Source: Lachnospiraceae bacterium (lineage in GTDB: Bacteria; Bacillota; Clostridia; Lachnospirales; Lachnospiraceae). Taken from it: a DNA stretch of 64,000 bases. Below, piece by piece: positions 17,183-30,009 of the stretch (position 1 is its first letter; each line of letters begins with the position of its first letter). The translations under genes and the position numbers were made by a program. The stretch covers positions 44,491-108,490 of the forward strand of contig JALEPL010000018.1 of NCBI GenBank assembly GCA_022766245.1, written 5' to 3'. The notes under the pieces were generated by a model that worked only from the letters and a program-made list of their open reading frames with translations, was not told the DNA's origin and did no database searches.

Positions 17183-17431
17183 ATGAAGGACAATCGGGAT
17201 GTATTCGAAGCATTGGTTATGGTGCTGCAGTTCGGGATCAATATGATCGTTCCCATTATGCTCTGTACCGGAATCGGCGTGTGGATTTACCGGCGCTACG
17301 GGCATCCTATGATTGTGATATTGTTGTTTGCGGTAGGTGCAGTGGCAGGCTTTCAGAATATTTATCGTATGGCAAAACGGATTTACAGCCGGGAGCCAAA
17401 GAGGAAGAGTCATCATGTTAAAAAGGATTAA
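17183..17431 (+). CDS. AtpZ/AtpI family protein
   Basis: This 82-aa protein has two membrane helices (ALVMVLQFGINMIVPIMLCT and MIVILLFAVGAVAGFQNIYR) and a basic tail. It matches the small AtpZ/AtpI family found ahead of F-ATPase operons, thought to help assemble the c-ring or carry Mg2+. The start at 17183 follows AAGGAG; the ORF-track start at 17147 falls in the leader palindromes. It overlaps the next gene by 17 bp. Confidence 0.8.
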   Translation: MKDNRDVFEALVMVLQFGINMIVPIMLCTGIGVWIYRRYGHPMIVILLFAVGAVAGFQNIYRMAKRIYSREPKRKSHHVKKD

Positions 17432-17837
17432 CCTTGTATTGCCGGAGTTGGAGCTTGGTATTTTGTTTTACGGAATCTTGGTACAGCTTCTGGGCGTTTG
17501 GTTTGTGGAAGATAAGCTCAGATATTCCACCGGATTGTGGATAGGAATCATACTTGCCATGGGCTCGGCGGTTCATATGGCCATGGTGCTGCGGGATTCC
17601 ATGGATCTGGCAGAAAAGGGAGCAAGGGTAAAAACTACTTTTGGATATATGCTGCGTTATGCAGTGGTTGTTGTGGTCTGTTTTCTTACAGGGTATTTTA
17701 AGCTGGGAAATGTGGTCACATTGTTTATCGGCGTATTGGGCTTAAAGGCGGGAGCCTATCTGCAGCCCTTTACACATAAATTCATCTCGAGGATGCGAGG
17801 GGAGGAAGAAATTCCTGAAAAAATACAACAAGAATAA
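17415..17837 (+). CDS. atpI: ATP synthase subunit I
   Basis: This 140-aa membrane protein has four hydrophobic helices and matches the ATP synthase I family, which assists c-ring assembly. The start at 17415 is inside the end of the preceding gene and is preceded by GAGGAAGAG. The ORF-track start at 17337 would overlap the upstream gene by 95 bp and is not supported. It leads directly into atpB. Confidence 0.8.
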   Translation: MLKRINLVLPELELGILFYGILVQLLGVWFVEDKLRYSTGLWIGIILAMGSAVHMAMVLRDSMDLAEKGARVKTTFGYMLRYAVVVVVCFLTGYFKLGNVVTLFIGVLGLKAGAYLQPFTHKFISRMRGEEEIPEKIQQE

Positions 17838-17851
17838 GGAGGTGAAAGTGA

Positions 17852-18589
17852 GTGGATCACGGGATTTTATTAGCGTCCGGCAACGACATTGACTTTATGA
17901 TACATGGCTTGTTTTCCTATAAGCTGTTTGGACATGAAGTGTGGATTACCACATCCCATGTGTGTATTTTGATCGTTATGTTGGTGCTGATGGGATTTTC
18001 CTTTGTGGTGAAACACAAAATGAAAAACGCCACAGAGATACCGGGAAAGTTTCAGAATGTGGTGGAACTTCTGGTTGAGACTCTGGATGGAATGGTCAAG
18101 GGCACAATGGGGAAAAATGCCGGTAAGCTGGTAGATTATATCAGCACCATTTTTATATTTATCCTGATGTGTAACATATCAGGACTATTCGGACTCAGAC
18201 CACCCACTGCAGATTACGGAACAACGCTGGCACTGGGACTTATCACATTTTTTATGATACACATAGCCCAGTTTAAATACCAGAAGCCGAAGCAGATCTG
18301 GAAGGATATGTGTTCGCCGCTGCCCCCATGGCTGCCTATCTGGTTCCCCATTAATCTCATCAGTGAAGTGGCAGTACCGATTTCACTGTCCCTGCGTTTG
18401 TTTGCAAACGTGTTATCCGGGACGGTTATGATGGCGTTGGTTTATGGACTTTTGTCCAAGTTTGCCATTATCTGGCCGGCAGCGTTGCATGTGTATTTTG
18501 ATTTGTTCTCAGGAGCAATTCAGACCTATGTATTCTGTATGCTGACCATGACTTACGTGAACCAGCAGATGGAAACAGAAACAGAGTAA
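17852..18589 (+). CDS. atpB: ATP synthase F0 subunit a
   Basis: This is the stator channel subunit of F0. Helices are clear, with the essential Arg in ISLSLRLFANVLSGTVMM and the conserved end AIQTYVFCMLTMTYVNQ. The start codon is GTG, placed 7 bp after AAGGAGGT. At 245 aa it is full length. The HDIDFMIHGLF-like N-terminus faces outward. Confidence 0.95.
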   Translation: MDHGILLASGNDIDFMIHGLFSYKLFGHEVWITTSHVCILIVMLVLMGFSFVVKHKMKNATEIPGKFQNVVELLVETLDGMVKGTMGKNAGKLVDYISTIFIFILMCNISGLFGLRPPTADYGTTLALGLITFFMIHIAQFKYQKPKQIWKDMCSPLPPWLPIWFPINLISEVAVPISLSLRLFANVLSGTVMMALVYGLLSKFAIIWPAALHVYFDLFSGAIQTYVFCMLTMTYVNQQMETETE

Positions 18590-18618
18590 ACAGGATATGC
18601 CTTATGGCATGAAATTAA

Positions 18619-18894
<276 letters not shown>

Positions 18895-18937
18895 GAGTGA
18901 CTGAAAACGAAGAGAAAGGAGGCGCAGCGAGCAGACA

Positions 18938-19440
18938 ATGGAAAGATTGTTTAATCTGGACTTTCAGCTATTGCACGATACCGTGCTTTTAGCCATTTCC
19001 GTGTTCTTCTTGTTTCTTGTCATGTCTTACAACCTGTTTCATCCGGTTCGTAAGATGTTGGAAGAACGAAAAAAGCGGATCAGCGGAGATCTGGAAGCTG
19101 CAGCAGCAGATAAGCAGGATGCTGCCGCTTTAAAGCAGCAGTATGAGGAAAAGCTGAAGAATGTAGAAAAAGAGGCAGAGGTTATTCTCAGCGAGGCGCG
19201 TCAGAAGGCGTTGAAAAACGAGAATCGTATTGTGGACGAGGCCAAGGAGGAGGCTGCCCGTATCATCCGCCGCGCACAGGAGGAAGCAGAGCTGGAGAAG
19301 AAGCGTGTCATGGATGATGTGAAACAGGAAATGATTCAGGTGGCAACCATGATGGCACAGAAGGTGGTGACGGCATCTATGGATCCCGTCATTCAGGAGT
19401 CTCTGGTTGAGGAGACCTTAAGAGAGATAGGTGATACCAC

Positions 19441-19453
<13 letters not shown>
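18938..19453 (+). CDS. atpF: ATP synthase F0 subunit b
   Basis: This peripheral-stalk subunit has one N-terminal membrane helix (LAISVFFLFLVMSYNLF) and a long coiled coil rich in Glu, Lys, Ala and Arg. It has 171 aa. The only good ribosome binding site, AAAGGAGG, ends 15 bp before the ATG, an unusually long gap, and I see no closer alternative start in frame. It overlaps atpH by 13 bp. Confidence 0.93.
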
Positions 19454-21506
<2,053 letters not shown>

Positions 21507-21534
21507 AGCTTTTAAGAAAAGGCGGTGAGATAGT

Positions 21535-22392
21535 ATGGCGTCCATGAGAGATATTAAGCGACGCAAAAGCAGTATTTCAAGTACGCAGCAAATCACAAAG
21601 GCCATGAAGCTTGTTTCCACCGTAAAACTGCAGAAAGCTAGGGGAAGAGCAGAGGCAGCCAACCCATATTTTAATTATATGTATGATACGGTTACCTCCA
21701 TGCTGGCCAGAAGCGGGAATGTGAACCATCCTTATCTGAATGGGAATTCCAGCAGCAAGAAGGCAGTAATCGTCATCACTTCCAATCGTGGTCTGGCCGG
21801 CGGATACAATACCAATGTGGTGAAGCTGGTGACAGAGGGTGACTTTGAGAAAGAGGATACGCTGATCTATGCCATCGGAGGAAAGGGCCGGGAATATCTG
21901 GCACATAGAGGTTACCACATTTCCTATGAGGATCCGGAGTTAATGGAAGCCCCAGATTATGAGGATGCATCCAAACTGGCAGCCACACTGTTGGATCTGT
22001 ATGGAAAGGGTGAAATCGGTGAAATCTATTTGGCATATACGCATTTCAAGAACACCGTGGTGCATGAGCCGACCATGATGAAGCTTTTGCCCATTAACTT
22101 AGAGGATGTGACCTTGTCCGATGAGGAGAAGCAGACACAGATGAACTATGAGCCGGGTGAGGAAGAGGCGTTAGAGGGGATTATCCCGAAGTATGTGACC
22201 AGCCTGTTTTATGGTGCACTGGTGGAGGCTTTAGCCAGCGAGAATGGTGCCAGAATGCAGGCCATGGACTCTGCTACCAGCAATGCGGAGGACATGATCA
22301 GTGATTTGTCATTGAAATACAACAGAGCACGTCAGGGCTCTATTACGCAGGAATTAACAGAAATTATTGCAGGTGCATCCGCAATTTCCTAG
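21535..22392 (+). CDS. atpG: ATP synthase F1 subunit gamma
   Basis: This is the central rotor shaft of F1. The N-terminal helix IKRRKSSISSTQQITKAMKL and the C-terminal helix NAEDMISDLSLKYNRARQGS form the shaft, and ITQELTEIIAGA ends the protein. It has 285 aa. The start follows AAGGCGGTGAG. Confidence 0.95.
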   Translation: MASMRDIKRRKSSISSTQQITKAMKLVSTVKLQKARGRAEAANPYFNYMYDTVTSMLARSGNVNHPYLNGNSSSKKAVIVITSNRGLAGGYNTNVVKLVTEGDFEKEDTLIYAIGGKGREYLAHRGYHISYEDPELMEAPDYEDASKLAATLLDLYGKGEIGEIYLAYTHFKNTVVHEPTMMKLLPINLEDVTLSDEEKQTQMNYEPGEEEALEGIIPKYVTSLFYGALVEALASENGARMQAMDSATSNAEDMISDLSLKYNRARQGSITQELTEIIAGASAIS

Positions 22393-22426
22393 TGGATGGC
22401 ATCGGAAAATAGAAAAGGAGTGGTAG

Positions 22427-23830
<1,404 letters not shown>

Positions 23831-23845
23831 ACAGAGAGGTGAACC

Positions 23846-24253
23846 ATGGCAGAGGACAAAAATATTTTTAAAGTTGAAATTGTGACCCCTGACCGGGTGT
23901 TTTATACCGGAGATGCCACATTTATTGAGTTCAATACCACCGAGGGTGAAATCGGTGTTTACAAGAACCATATTCCGCTTACCACTGTATTGGCGCCGGG
24001 TGTCGTGACCATTACCAATGGAGAGGATGTAAAGGAGGCGGCGGTGCATGCCGGATTTGCCCAGATTTTGGGTGACCGCGTGAGATTGATGGCGGAGATT
24101 GCGGAGTGGCCGGATGAAATTGATGAGAGACGTGCAGAGGAGGCCAAAAAGCGTGCTCAGGAACGGATCAATAGCAAGGCAGCGGCCATCGATATGAAGC
24201 GTGCAGAATTTGCCCTGCGCAGGGCATTGGTGCGAATTGAGATCAAACACTAG
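23846..24253 (+). CDS. atpC: ATP synthase F1 subunit epsilon
   Basis: This 135-aa regulatory subunit has an N-terminal beta sandwich (FKVEIVTPDRVFYTGDATF, GEIGVYKNHIPLTTVLAPG) and a C-terminal helical hairpin. It is the last atp gene, and a hairpin terminator follows within 10 bp. The operon order IBEFHAGDC is the standard bacterial one. Confidence 0.95.
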   Translation: MAEDKNIFKVEIVTPDRVFYTGDATFIEFNTTEGEIGVYKNHIPLTTVLAPGVVTITNGEDVKEAAVHAGFAQILGDRVRLMAEIAEWPDEIDERRAEEAKKRAQERINSKAAAIDMKRAEFALRRALVRIEIKH

Positions 24254-24259
24254 AATCAG

Positions 24260-24306
24260 ATTTGTCTGTGGAGCGTGTGAAACATGCCTGCAGACAAATT
24301 TTTTTG
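24260..24306 (+). terminator. Terminator of the atp operon
   Basis: ATTTGTCTG pairs with CAGACAAAT, with a further GCGTGT/ACATGC pairing inside the loop and a run of T after the stem. Confidence 0.8.
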
Positions 24307-24352
24307 GTTACAAAAAATTAAGAACAAAAAAATTAAGAAAATTAAAAAAATA

Positions 24353-24382
24353 TTAACAGTTTGGGGCATAATGTGGTATGCT
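24353..24382 (+). promoter_or_regulatory. Probable SigA promoter of the purM-like gene
   Basis: TTAACA, an 18-bp spacer and TATGCT lie about 75 bp before the GTG start. Confidence 0.45.
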
Positions 24383-24456
24383 AGTCGTAATGGTTATTAA
24401 AATGAAGAAACTATAATGGTGATGAATAGTTACAAAAGGATTTGGGGTAGTAAGTA

Positions 24457-25398
24457 GTGCGAGAGAAATTTGACTTAAAGAAACTTGAAAATGAGATACC
24501 GCTGAAGGAATTCTTCCTGTATGAGAATCCGGTGCTGGTGTCAAAGAGCAACGCAGTTAGTTCCAAGCTGATGCTTGCAGCAGAGATCGGATGCTACGAT
24601 ACCGTGGGCTACGATTGCGTGGCGGTGTGTATGAATGATATCTGGGCTGCCGGTGCAAAGCCCATTTTATTTTACAATAACATATCCAGCGCCCGTCCAA
24701 GGGCAGAGCATATCAAAAAGTTGGAGGATGGCATTGAACGTGGCTGTCAGGCAGCAGGCATACCACATGTAGGAAGTGAGATTAAGGAACTGGCAGAAAT
24801 TTTCAGCTATGATCAGTATGATCTGGTGGGATTTGCTGCAGGAGTTCTGGACAGAAATACGGAGGAAAAGAAGCCGGAGATAAAATCAGGGGATGTGATT
24901 ATCGGTCTTCCTTCCAATGGATTACATAACAATGGATATGTGGCTGCCAGAAAAAAGCTCTATCTTACGAAAACTTCCATGGAAGTATATTACGAGAGTC
25001 TGGGAGCAACACTGGGCGAGCTGTTGATGGCGCCCACTAAAATGTATTATACCGGGATGCGTGCCATTGCGGATTCCAATCTGGAGGTAAAGCGCTGCGT
25101 GCAGGTGGCACATGGCGGACTGGATCGTGCAGTGCGTAAACTGGTGACACCGGGGCATGGCGCAGTGGTTAAGCAGAAGGCAGACAGCATTCCGCCGCTT
25201 TATGATATGCTTCACAAGGATGGCAATATCAATGAGGAACTGATGCGTAAGACCTTCAATATGGGAATCGGAATGTTGATGCTGGTCTCAGAGGAACAGA
25301 CCGATCAGATTGCAGAGCTGTTAGAAACGGTGGGAGAACATCCGGTATTACTGGGACTGGTGGAAGAAGGATCAGAGGACATCCGTTATATTATTTAA
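24457..25398 (+). CDS. Divergent PurM-like AIR synthase homologue
   Basis: The 313-aa protein aligns with phosphoribosylformylglycinamidine cyclo-ligase along its length (KLMLAAEIGCYDTVGYDCVAV, IGLPSNGLHNNGYV, TFNMGIGMLMLV). Hallmark motifs differ: the family's DGVGTK is NAVSSK here, GGETAEMP is VGSEIKEL, and the N-terminal GGFGG-type segment is absent. It may be a paralogue with another substrate. The start is GTG with a weak ribosome binding site. No purine gene is adjacent. Confidence 0.7.
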   Translation: MREKFDLKKLENEIPLKEFFLYENPVLVSKSNAVSSKLMLAAEIGCYDTVGYDCVAVCMNDIWAAGAKPILFYNNISSARPRAEHIKKLEDGIERGCQAAGIPHVGSEIKELAEIFSYDQYDLVGFAAGVLDRNTEEKKPEIKSGDVIIGLPSNGLHNNGYVAARKKLYLTKTSMEVYYESLGATLGELLMAPTKMYYTGMRAIADSNLEVKRCVQVAHGGLDRAVRKLVTPGHGAVVKQKADSIPPLYDMLHKDGNINEELMRKTFNMGIGMLMLVSEEQTDQIAELLETVGEHPVLLGLVEEGSEDIRYII

Positions 25399-25417
25399 TA
25401 ATGGGAAGGAAGAGGGC

Positions 25418-26125
25418 ATGGGCACTCAGGATAAATTAGAACGGGTTTTGCGTGATATTCACGTGATGATATCAAAAAGTGAACTGTATGATAAATCCGG
25501 AGAGAAGATTATCGTGGAGAAAAAGAAGATGTTCGAGCATCTGAATCATCTCAACGATTGTATCTATGAGATGATGGATGAGTATGAGGTGACAAAACAG
25601 AGCCGTGATAAGGGAGATCGCCGGGCGAAAAAGAAAGGTGACGAGATTATTTTTGCGGCTAGCCGGAATGCGGAGGACATTTATGCTGCATCCATTCTTT
25701 ATTCCGATGAAGCGTTGCAGCGTGTGCAGGACATGATGCAGGAGACGGAAGATCGGGTACGCGAGATTTTGGAAGAGAGCCAGTCTCTCATGGAAGAGCA
25801 TCGAAAAATGTTGAAATCCAATCAGTTGGAGCTTAAGAGTCAGCTGGAGGATATGGTAGATACAGAGAAATATCTAAAAATTATAGAGGAGAGGAATTGC
25901 CAGCTCCAGAAAGAAAAAGAGGGAAAGAAGGAGGAGTCGCAGTCTGAGGAGGAGTCTCCTTATGCAGCGATCAAGCCGGAAATCCGTGTAAACGAGGAGT
26001 ATTTCAGGAAAGCCGGTATTCCTCTGGAGGATGCAAAGGGAGAGGCAAAGAAGCCGGAACCGGTGGAGGTGAAGGTGGATCTGGATGCAGAATATTTCAA
26101 ATGGAAAAAAGGGGAGAATTTATAG
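25418..26125 (+). CDS. Coiled-coil protein of unknown function
   Basis: This 235-aa soluble protein is mostly charged helix. Residues about 30-170 are a likely coiled coil, with AASRNAEDIYAASILYSDEALQ and MQETEDRVREILEESQ like the stalk parts of DivIVA or ATPase-b proteins. The C-terminal part has repeats EIRVNEEYFRKAGIPL and KVDLDAEYFKWKKGENL, both with an acidic-EYF core. The family is unrecognised. It follows the purM-like gene by 19 bp, so the two probably form an operon. The last 6 bp overlap a convergent gene. Confidence 0.7.
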   Translation: MGTQDKLERVLRDIHVMISKSELYDKSGEKIIVEKKKMFEHLNHLNDCIYEMMDEYEVTKQSRDKGDRRAKKKGDEIIFAASRNAEDIYAASILYSDEALQRVQDMMQETEDRVREILEESQSLMEEHRKMLKSNQLELKSQLEDMVDTEKYLKIIEERNCQLQKEKEGKKEESQSEEESPYAAIKPEIRVNEEYFRKAGIPLEDAKGEAKKPEPVEVKVDLDAEYFKWKKGENL

Positions 26126-26707
26126 TAAATCCTCCCGACAGTTTTTCAATGTTTCACAGGTAGCAAGGATATCCTTGTTACCTTTTTCTAATTGTGTCAC
26201 AATAATTTCCATATAGATAACAGCCTTATTGACCAGACGCTGATCCGTGCCATTGATGCAGCGGTCTAAGTATTGTAACAGGGCTTCATTATCACATGAG
26301 GCCGATAGCTCGCGAAGCTGTTCCTGACAACGGGATTTGTCTGCATAATTCACCGGTTCTGTCTGAACGATGAATCCACCGGACAATTCTTCCGTGTAGA
26401 AATAAGCATCCTCCTTCGGGGTGTGTATGAAGGGCAGCAGGCTTGATTTTTTTAACGTTCCAGCCTGAATCAGCCGAAGCATTTCTATGGAAAAAAGAAT
26501 CAGGATTGCACAGACAGCAAGGGAAAAAAGCAACAGGCAAGGCGGATTAGCTGCAAGAACTGACCGTTTCATATAGCCTATGGTGCAAAGTGCTGCGATG
26601 GCAATTACACAGGAAAAGGGGCGCAGCCACAGACTGCTGATTAAAACCTTGCGAAAAGATGAGATATCATTTTTCTTTAATGGAATAAAAATATAGTGTT
26701 TGCGCAT
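26120..26707 (-). CDS. Membrane protein of unknown function
   Basis: The protein of about 195 aa has two hydrophobic segments (PFSCVIAIAALCTIGYM and CLLLFSLAVCAILILFSIEM), then a soluble tail with DKSRCQEQLRELSASCDNEALL and helices to the end. The start at 26707 follows AGGAGG; the longer ORF-track start is upstream of that site. It is convergent with the coiled-coil gene and divergent from the response regulator gene. No family was recognised. Confidence 0.65.
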   Translation of the reverse strand: MRKHYIFIPLKKNDISSFRKVLISSLWLRPFSCVIAIAALCTIGYMKRSVLAANPPCLLLFSLAVCAILILFSIEMLRLIQAGTLKKSSLLPFIHTPKEDAYFYTEELSGGFIVQTEPVNYADKSRCQEQLRELSASCDNEALLQYLDRCINGTDQRLVNKAVIYMEIIVTQLEKGNKDILATCETLKNCREDLL

Positions 26708-26857
26708 AAAAAAGCCTCCTAACTTATAATACAAAAAATAGGGGCAAATAGCAACTTGGGCGAAATATTAAACTTTTTTTAAGAAACATTGCTATCGAAA
26801 TTTTGTTTTTTTTGCTATGCTAGAAAAAATGGCTGTAATGCGAGGAAAGGAGTCAAT

Positions 26858-27550
26858 ATGAATATACTGGTATGCGATGATGATAAGGAAATTGTGGAGG
26901 CCATTGAAATCTACCTGCAGCAGGAGGATTTTATGGTGTATAAGGCCTATGATGGGGAGCAGGCTTTATCTATTCTGCAGAAGCAGGATATTCAGCTATT
27001 GATTATTGATGTGATGATGCCGAAACTGGACGGAATCCGGGCTACCCTTAAAATTCGGGAGAGAAGTGCCATTCCTATCATCATTCTTTCAGCAAAATCC
27101 GAGGATGCGGATAAGATTCTGGGACTGAATATCGGGGCGGATGATTATGTGACAAAACCGTTTAACCCGCTGGAACTGGTGGCCAGAGTAAAATCCCAGC
27201 TGCGCCGGTACACGCAGTTTGGAAATGCCATGGAGACAAATGAGGCAGTTTATCAGGTAGGAGGACTGTCGATCAACGATGACCTGAAGGAGGTAACGGT
27301 GGATGGAGAAGTAGTAAAAATGACACCCATCGAGTATAATATTCTGCTGCTTTTGATGAAGAACCAGGGCAAGGTATTTTCCATTGAGCAGATTTACGAG
27401 AGCATCTGGAATGAGGATGCCATTGGTGCGGATAACACTGTGGCTGTGCACATTCGGCATATCCGCGAGAAAATCGAGATTAATCCGAAAGAGCCACGGT
27501 ATCTGAAGGTAGTGTGGGGCGTGGGTTATAAAATTGAGAAGAATGGATAG
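26858..27550 (+). CDS. OmpR-family response regulator
   Basis: This 230-aa DNA-binding regulator is controlled by the histidine kinase that follows. The receiver has DDDKE, the phospho-acceptor Asp51 in LLIIDVMMPKLDG and Lys in VTKPF. The winged helix has MTPIEYNILLLLMKNQG and NTVAVHIRHIREKIE. The start at 26858 follows AAAGGAG; the ORF-track start at 26789 is far upstream of it. Its targets are unknown. Confidence 0.92.
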   Translation: MNILVCDDDKEIVEAIEIYLQQEDFMVYKAYDGEQALSILQKQDIQLLIIDVMMPKLDGIRATLKIRERSAIPIIILSAKSEDADKILGLNIGADDYVTKPFNPLELVARVKSQLRRYTQFGNAMETNEAVYQVGGLSINDDLKEVTVDGEVVKMTPIEYNILLLLMKNQGKVFSIEQIYESIWNEDAIGADNTVAVHIRHIREKIEINPKEPRYLKVVWGVGYKIEKNG

Positions 27551-27559
27551 GATCTGATT

Positions 27560-29815
27560 ATGAAAAGAAGCTATTATTCGAATCTTTGCAAGACGCTGGT
27601 GACCATAGCAGAGATTGTCTTTGCAGTGGTTTTTGTGATGTCATGTTTTCTGTTAGTGACGTTGAATAAAAAAAATATTACCGACATGAATCATCTCACA
27701 GATGATTCATACGTTCATTCCGCATATTACAGTGGCGTATTTGAAGATAAACTTAATAGCCTGGTGCAGTATCTGCGTTTGCGTCAGGAGTTTGAGACGG
27801 ATGGAGTGTATGATCCGGAAAAGGTGGTAAATATTTCCGGAGAGGATATTAGGCAATCCGGTGAGCAGGTGGAATTATCTGCCAGTGATCTCCAGTGGTA
27901 TTACAGTCTCTCAGATCTTGTGGCATGGTCGAAGAGTGGATATGTCATGTACGGTGGGAAGATTCAGGAGGATTATCTGCCTGTTACCGGGATATCTGTC
28001 AGCGACAGTGTGACCACAGGTGTGCTTACACCAGAGGAGGCGAACATGCTGTATCAGCAGCTTCAGTCGGTGTTGGACCGGGTGGGACAGGAGGAAACCA
28101 TCTACCGCCAAGGGCTTAACAGCTTTGATGGGGAGGAGACGAATCTTTCCTATGTGTATAAGGAAAAGGACAGGGTAATCTACAGCAATCTGGAGGATGC
28201 GAAGACGTCCATGGATCTTCTGGCATATGGTAGGGAGCAGGGCAGCTATTTCTATTATGATGATGACACACTCATGTTTCGAACGAATGTGGATGGCCTG
28301 GAGAATTTTTATTATCAGGGGATGCAGGAAAGTGTCAGAGGTCTTGGACGACATGCATCATTTTTAGTTGCGGTAGATACAGATTTTATTATGGAGGATG
28401 ACTTTACAGAAGCTTATCGGGAGTTTGTCACACTTCATCCATGGGGGATGGTCAGCCTGGTTCTGATTATTGTATCATTGGTGGGATGGTTGTTTTCTTT
28501 TGTGTATCTGACTCTTTCTGCGGGAAGAAAAGATACGGATGAACTGGTGCATCTGAATCTGATGGATCGGGTTCAGACAGAATTCTGGTTGCTGGGATTT
28601 ATTGTGTTGTCCGTTCTCACGTTCATTCTGATTGCTGCGGCTATGGGATATGAGTGGGATGTGGCAGGCATGATGATTGTGGTAGGAAGCGTCAGCTTTT
28701 TGTATAATGGGGTATTTTTGATTTTCTATCTCAGTATGATACGCAGGATGAAGGCTGGGGTGTTATGGGAGAACAGTTTTGTGCACTGGGTCGTGGTGAG
28801 TGTGAAGCGGGTTATTGATACCTGGAAATCATCTACGCAGATGATTTTGTATTTAGCAGGCAATTTCTCACTAATTCTTGCTTTGACATACGGGATATTT
28901 GGAAGAAAACAACTGTGGTGCGCATTACTATTGCTCCTTCAGATGGCGGTGGTCAGTGTGCTGCTGCTGCGGGATCGCGTGCAGAAGCAGGAAATTTTAG
29001 AAGGAATCCAACAAATCAATGAGGGAGATTTGGTCAATAAGATTCCCATGGAGCACATGCATGGACATAACCGTAAGCTGGCGGAAGCTGTTAACAGTAT
29101 CGGAGGTGGATTACAGCGGGCATTAGAGGATAAGACGAAAAATGAAAGGATGAAGGCGAGCCTGATTACCAACGTATCTCATGATATTAAGACACCTCTG
29201 ACCTCCATTATCAACTATGTCAATCTGATGAAAATGGAGAAAGTGGAAAATGAACGCATGCAAAACTATATTCAGGTGATGGAGGAGAAGGCTTCCCGAC
29301 TGCGCCAGCTCACCGACGATCTGGTGGAGGCATCCCGTATCAGCACCGGAGCAATCAGTCTGCAGATGACCAGAATCAACCTGGTGGAGATGGTTTACCA
29401 GACCGGTGGTGAATTCCTGGACAAATTCGAAGCCAAGTCCTTGACCACGGTGACCAAAATGCCCAAGGAGCCTGTGGTTATCATGGCAGATGGACGGCGA
29501 ATCTGGCGCGTTCTGGAGAACTTATACAACAATGTGTCCAAGTATGCCATGGAGGGAACCAGGGTGTATGTGACCTTGGAGGTTGTGGAAGGACAGGCAT
29601 GTTTTTCCATTAAAAACATTTCGGAACAGCCACTGCAGCATACGGATGAGGAATTGAAGGAGCGATTCGTAAGGGGCGATGAATCCCGCAGCACAGAAGG
29701 AAGCGGGCTGGGACTTTCCATTGCGGATAATCTCACCGTGCTCATGGGAGGGCAGTTTATTATTGAACTGGATGGAGACCTGTTTACGGCAAAGCTTATG
29801 TTTCCGGTGGTGTGA
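27560..29815 (+). CDS. Membrane sensor histidine kinase
   Basis: The 751-aa protein has an N-terminal helix (about 12-36), a large extracellular region of ~250 residues, then about five membrane helices (about 300-475). A linker similar to HAMP (QINEGDLVNKIPMEHM) follows. The H-box is NVSHDIKTPLTSIINYVNLM (His about 541), and the ATPase has NLYNNVSKYAM and GSGLGLSIADNL. This resembles VanS-like kinases with many membrane helices. It starts 9 bp after its response regulator. The signal is unknown. Confidence 0.9.
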   Translation: MKRSYYSNLCKTLVTIAEIVFAVVFVMSCFLLVTLNKKNITDMNHLTDDSYVHSAYYSGVFEDKLNSLVQYLRLRQEFETDGVYDPEKVVNISGEDIRQSGEQVELSASDLQWYYSLSDLVAWSKSGYVMYGGKIQEDYLPVTGISVSDSVTTGVLTPEEANMLYQQLQSVLDRVGQEETIYRQGLNSFDGEETNLSYVYKEKDRVIYSNLEDAKTSMDLLAYGREQGSYFYYDDDTLMFRTNVDGLENFYYQGMQESVRGLGRHASFLVAVDTDFIMEDDFTEAYREFVTLHPWGMVSLVLIIVSLVGWLFSFVYLTLSAGRKDTDELVHLNLMDRVQTEFWLLGFIVLSVLTFILIAAAMGYEWDVAGMMIVVGSVSFLYNGVFLIFYLSMIRRMKAGVLWENSFVHWVVVSVKRVIDTWKSSTQMILYLAGNFSLILALTYGIFGRKQLWCALLLLLQMAVVSVLLLRDRVQKQEILEGIQQINEGDLVNKIPMEHMHGHNRKLAEAVNSIGGGLQRALEDKTKNERMKASLITNVSHDIKTPLTSIINYVNLMKMEKVENERMQNYIQVMEEKASRLRQLTDDLVEASRISTGAISLQMTRINLVEMVYQTGGEFLDKFEAKSLTTVTKMPKEPVVIMADGRRIWRVLENLYNNVSKYAMEGTRVYVTLEVVEGQACFSIKNISEQPLQHTDEELKERFVRGDESRSTEGSGLGLSIADNLTVLMGGQFIIELDGDLFTAKLMFPVV

Positions 29816-29897
29816 GTCATAGCATGGCATGAGCAGAATATGGAAAATGTTCATGGAGAAGTGTGTCAGAATGAATTTGTGAAAAGAATGTGAATTA

Positions 29898-29924
29898 TTA
29901 GCACTCGCTATTGACGAGTGCTAA
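29898..29924. promoter_or_regulatory. CIRCE operator (HrcA site) of hsp20
   Basis: TTAGCACTC-N9-GAGTGCTAA is a perfect CIRCE element, the HrcA binding site, about 85 bp before hsp20. The right arm overlaps the -35 box, so HrcA should block transcription until heat stress. Confidence 0.95.
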
Positions 29925-29939
29925 TAACGGTGCTATAAC
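29911..29939 (+). promoter_or_regulatory. SigA promoter of hsp20
   Basis: TTGACG, a 17-bp spacer and TATAAC; the -35 lies within the spacer and right arm of CIRCE. Confidence 0.75.
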
Positions 29940-30009
29940 ATAATCAGAACAAGAAAAGATGTTCCAAATACTAATTGACATATGTATTAGAAAAAAGGAG
30001 GAATGACTT

